Source: JAAYCU01 sp964642815
GTDB lineage: Bacteria; Planctomycetota; Phycisphaerae; UBA1845; PWPN01
Direction: 5' to 3'
Length of the DNA stretch: 9,352 nucleotides
Assembly: GCA_964642815.1 (NCBI GenBank)
Contig: CAZXSA010000199.1
Coordinates: 1-9,352 of the forward strand
A program made the position numbers and the translations under genes. The notes beneath the pieces were generated by a model, which was not told where the DNA came from, made no database searches, and saw only the letters and a list, made by a program, of their open reading frames with translations. This document shows, piece after piece, positions 6,492 to 9,352 of the stretch (position 1 is its first letter; each line of letters opens with the position of its first letter).

Positions 6492-6508
6492 GGATCGCCG
6501 CGCGATCC
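6492..6508 (+). promoter_or_regulatory. Perfect 7-bp inverted repeat in groES leader
   Basis: GGATCGC (6492-6498) and GCGATCC (6502-6508) form a perfect stem with a CGC loop, 55 bases before groES. It occupies the place where a CIRCE/HrcA operator would often be, but its sequence is unrelated. It may be a DNA operator or an mRNA hairpin. The following AT-rich single-stranded stretch (6509-6527) makes a terminator unlikely. Confidence 0.35.
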
Positions 6509-6527
6509 TAACAAACTAAAACTAGAA

Positions 6528-6557
6528 TTTTTTCTTAAGATCAGCAATTGAAAGGAG
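6528..6557 (+). promoter_or_regulatory. FourU-like hairpin sequestering the groES Shine-Dalgarno
   Basis: UUUUUUC (6528-6534) can pair with GAAAGGA (6550-6556) through five Watson-Crick and two G-U pairs. This covers most of the Shine-Dalgarno AAAGGAG (6551-6557) that lies 6 bases before ATG 6564. A run of U opposite the Shine-Dalgarno in a weak stem is the hallmark of fourU RNA thermometers, which control heat-shock genes in enterobacteria. The 15-base loop and AU/GU pairs make the stem marginal, so function is inferred only. Confidence 0.3.
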
Positions 6558-6563
6558 TTGCTC

Positions 6564-6863
6564 ATGGCCAAGTTGAAGATTCGTCCGTTGGGGGACAAGG
6601 TTTTGGTCAAGCGGGTTGAGGCCGAGGCGAAAACCGCCGGTGGGATCGTTCTGCCGGATACGGCCAAGGAAAAGCCCAAACGCGGGATCGTTCAGGCGGT
6701 CGGCGACGGCAAGCTGCTCGACTCGGGCGAGCGGAGCAAACTGCAAGTGGCCAAGGGTAACGAGGTGCTGTTCAGCAGCTACGCGGGCACGGAAATCAAG
6801 GTCGACGGCGAGGAATTCTTGATCATCGACGAAAGCGAGATTCTGGCGGTCATCGTCGAGTAA
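6564..6863 (+). CDS. groES: Co-chaperonin GroES (Hsp10)
   Basis: This 99-residue protein has the normal GroES length and pattern. LKIRPLGDKVLVKRVE (4-19) is the first barrel strand pair, and EAKTAGGIVLPDTAKEKP (21-38) is the mobile loop that docks on GroEL, with its Gly-Gly-Ile-Val-Leu core intact. RGIVQAVGDG, GNEVLFSSYAGTEIKVDGEEF and ESEILAVI complete the family signature. It forms the heptameric lid of the folding chamber in the cytoplasm and works with the GroEL encoded at 7624-9261. ATG 6564 is preceded by an excellent AAAGGAG six bases upstream; an in-frame TTG at 6558 overlaps the Shine-Dalgarno and is rejected. Unusually, two extra genes separate it from groEL. Confidence 0.97.
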   Translation: MAKLKIRPLGDKVLVKRVEAEAKTAGGIVLPDTAKEKPKRGIVQAVGDGKLLDSGERSKLQVAKGNEVLFSSYAGTEIKVDGEEFLIIDESEILAVIVE

Positions 6864-6867
6864 GCTT

Positions 6868-7335
6868 ATGTTGAGTGGTCTGAAATTCGGCACGGATGCG
6901 TATCGGGCCGGATCGCTCGAACGTATCGAGGAAGCCCGATTACTCAAGGAGCGGCATTACTCTTTATCGATTTATGTGGCCGGCTTGGCTGTCGAAGGCA
7001 TGTTAAGGTCGCTCTGTGCCATCGAATCTCGGGAGTTCGACGAGAGGCACGATTTAAGGAAGATCGCGATTCGTGTTCAAAATCTCGGCCTGCTTCGTCG
7101 TGGGCAAAAGGATCATGGCTTTGTGGCGGCAGTCGAAAAAGTGGCGAAGTATTGGCGTAACACGCTACGTTTCGCCGGTTTTGCTCAACGACAAAGTTTT
7201 CTTGTGGAAGCGGGAGCTATCGGCAAGCGAGACCCCGGTCGCGTTCGGAAATTCTGCGAGGAATATTTCGACGATTGTTCCACGGTAGTGAGGAGGTGCG
7301 AGATTCTATGGCAAAGATCACGGAAAAGAAACTGA
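6868..7335 (+). CDS. HEPN-like domain protein inserted between groES and groEL
   Basis: This 155-residue, mostly helical protein resembles HEPN-fold proteins. RIEEARLLKERHYSLSIYVA (19-38) followed by GLAVEGMLRSLCA (39-51) matches the common HEPN pattern of a helix ending in a small-residue AVE-x-x-L motif. HDL (61-63) is the usual second signature, and YWRNTLRF (95-102) sits where RNase HEPN proteins have RN-x-x-x-H. Here R97 and N98 are kept but the His position is F102, so the standard RNase motif is incomplete. The C-terminus is very basic (WQRSRKRN). ATG 6868 lies 4 bases after the groES stop with no good Shine-Dalgarno, which suggests coupling. The 3' end overlaps the next gene by 28 bases. 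GC in a sampled stretch (6961-7020) is about 52%, against about 60% in groES. Function is unknown; a scaffold or partner role is possible. Confidence 0.6.
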   Translation: MLSGLKFGTDAYRAGSLERIEEARLLKERHYSLSIYVAGLAVEGMLRSLCAIESREFDERHDLRKIAIRVQNLGLLRRGQKDHGFVAAVEKVAKYWRNTLRFAGFAQRQSFLVEAGAIGKRDPGRVRKFCEEYFDDCSTVVRRCEILWQRSRKRN

Positions 7336-7577
7336 AGGACGTTCTGACGAAGCGTCTTAAACTAAAGAATCCATCGTTTTTTCTGGAGACGTTACCGGAC
7401 GGCAAGATCTCAGGGTCCGTTATTTCCGACACGTTTCAAAAGATGCGCGATTCCGATCGACAGCGCAAAATCTGGGACGCGCTCGAGGATGAATACTCCG
7501 AGGAATGCACGGACCACGTCGGAACTCTACTGGCTTATACGAAAAGCGAATGGAACGTCGATTTGGCGAAGAAGTAA
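7308..7577 (+). CDS. Small BolA-like protein, partner of the HEPN-like gene
   Basis: This 89-residue protein starts at ATG 7308 behind a strong AGGAGG (7291-7296) that lies inside the preceding gene. The N-terminus is basic (MAKITEKKLKDVLTKRLKLK), followed by GKISGSVISDTFQKM (about 32-46), RQRKIWDALEDEY (51-63) and VGTLLAYTKSEWN (71-83). This order (strand with V-S-x-x-F, R-x-x-x-hydrophobic-x-x-L helix, strand ending in T-x-x-EW) recalls the BolA/KH-like fold. The usual BolA histidine near the end of the domain is not obvious, so the link is tentative. GC at 7321-7380 is only 40%, far below groEL. The 28-bp overlap with the HEPN-like gene and 46-bp gap to groEL indicate co-transcription with both. 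It could be the regulator or antitoxin-like partner of the HEPN-like protein, but no nucleotidyltransferase motif of the MNT type is present. Confidence 0.55.
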   Translation: MAKITEKKLKDVLTKRLKLKNPSFFLETLPDGKISGSVISDTFQKMRDSDRQRKIWDALEDEYSEECTDHVGTLLAYTKSEWNVDLAKK

Positions 7578-7623
7578 TTTGGGAACATGGTTTTGTAACG
7601 GATCATCATAACGGAGCACATTC

Positions 7624-9261
<1,638 letters not shown>

Positions 9262-9286
9262 TCGCGCGGCGTTTCCATAGAACCCA

Positions 9287-9326
9287 TCGGCCGATCCCGG
9301 CACACCGGGCTCGGCCGAATTTTTTT
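9287..9326 (+). terminator. Rho-independent terminator after groEL
   Basis: TCGGCCGA (9287-9294) pairs with TCGGCCGA (9311-9318), and CCCGG (9296-9300) pairs with CCGGG (9305-9309), closing a CACA loop with only one internal mismatch (T9295/C9310). A run of seven T (9320-9326) follows. It sits 25 bases after the groEL stop and closes the chaperonin operon. Confidence 0.92.
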
Positions 9327-9352
9327 ACAGCCCGCAGCGCAAGCAAGGGGAT

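Larger units (their letters stand above)
6251..6563 (+). other. Intergenic control region upstream of groES
   Basis: This 313-bp stretch has no credible gene and no CIRCE inverted repeat (TTAGCACTC/GAGTGCTAA). It holds the elements listed separately: a possible sigma-70-type promoter with a dyad over its -10, a strong sigma-54-type -24/-12 element, leader hairpins, and a U-run facing the Shine-Dalgarno. A bulged stem of CGGAAACG (6444-6451) with CG-TTTCCG (6472-6480, one T bulged) would lie at the very 5' end of a sigma-54 transcript. No clear terminator for the epimerase gene was found at 6251-6330. Confidence 0.6.

Noticed and set aside
6251..6563. CIRCE/HrcA operator upstream of groES
   Set aside because: No TTAGCACTC-N9-GAGTGCTAA or close variant was found on reading the region.
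6868..7577. Classical HEPN/MNT toxin-antitoxin pair
   Set aside because: The small protein lacks the GSxxxGxxxxxSDxDL nucleotidyltransferase motif, the gene order is different, and the HEPN-like protein lacks the active-site His.

Overview
The window is about 9.35 kb of moderately GC-rich bacterial DNA. All supported genes lie on the + strand, in four blocks. The mix suggests a Planctomycetota-like organism or a related candidate phylum, but this is a low-confidence inference because there is no rRNA or other decisive marker. It rests on a DUF4956/CotH/VTC operon, an NAD-dependent epimerase with an FGASK active-site signature, a sigma-54-like promoter in front of groESL, and a GroEL with a GPGGPGGGMPY tail.

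Block 1 (1-394) is the 3' end of an aldo/keto reductase gene. Block 2 (583-4874) is a tight three-gene operon. It encodes a DUF4956 membrane protein, a membrane-anchored CotH-family kinase fused to a parallel beta-helix, and a VTC-type triphosphate-tunnel protein of the polyphosphate polymerase family. Block 3 (5132-6250) is a single NAD-dependent epimerase/dehydratase close to CDP-tyvelose 2-epimerases. Blocks 2 and 3 are each preceded by the same two-part box: a 17-bp identical core, 13 variable bases, then TCCGACGAT. It looks like a shared promoter of sigma-28-like layout and suggests that the kinase/polyphosphate operon and the sugar-nucleotide enzyme are co-expressed, perhaps for cell-surface work.

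Block 4 (6564-9261) is a chaperonin operon with an unusual layout: groES, a HEPN-like protein gene, a small BolA-like gene, then groEL, ending in a very strong intrinsic terminator at 9287-9326. The two inserted genes overlap each other and, in sampled stretches, are lower in GC than the chaperonin genes. The 313-bp region upstream of groES has no CIRCE operator. It has a near-consensus sigma-54 -24/-12 element, a possible sigma-70-type promoter with a dyad over its -10, two possible leader hairpins, and a U-run that can pair with the groES Shine-Dalgarno like a fourU RNA thermometer.

The best candidates for something undescribed are the HEPN/BolA-like pair inside groESL and the shared-box regulon joining the CotH/VTC/DUF4956 operon to the epimerase. 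No RNA genes, CRISPR arrays, insertion sequences or origins were recognised.
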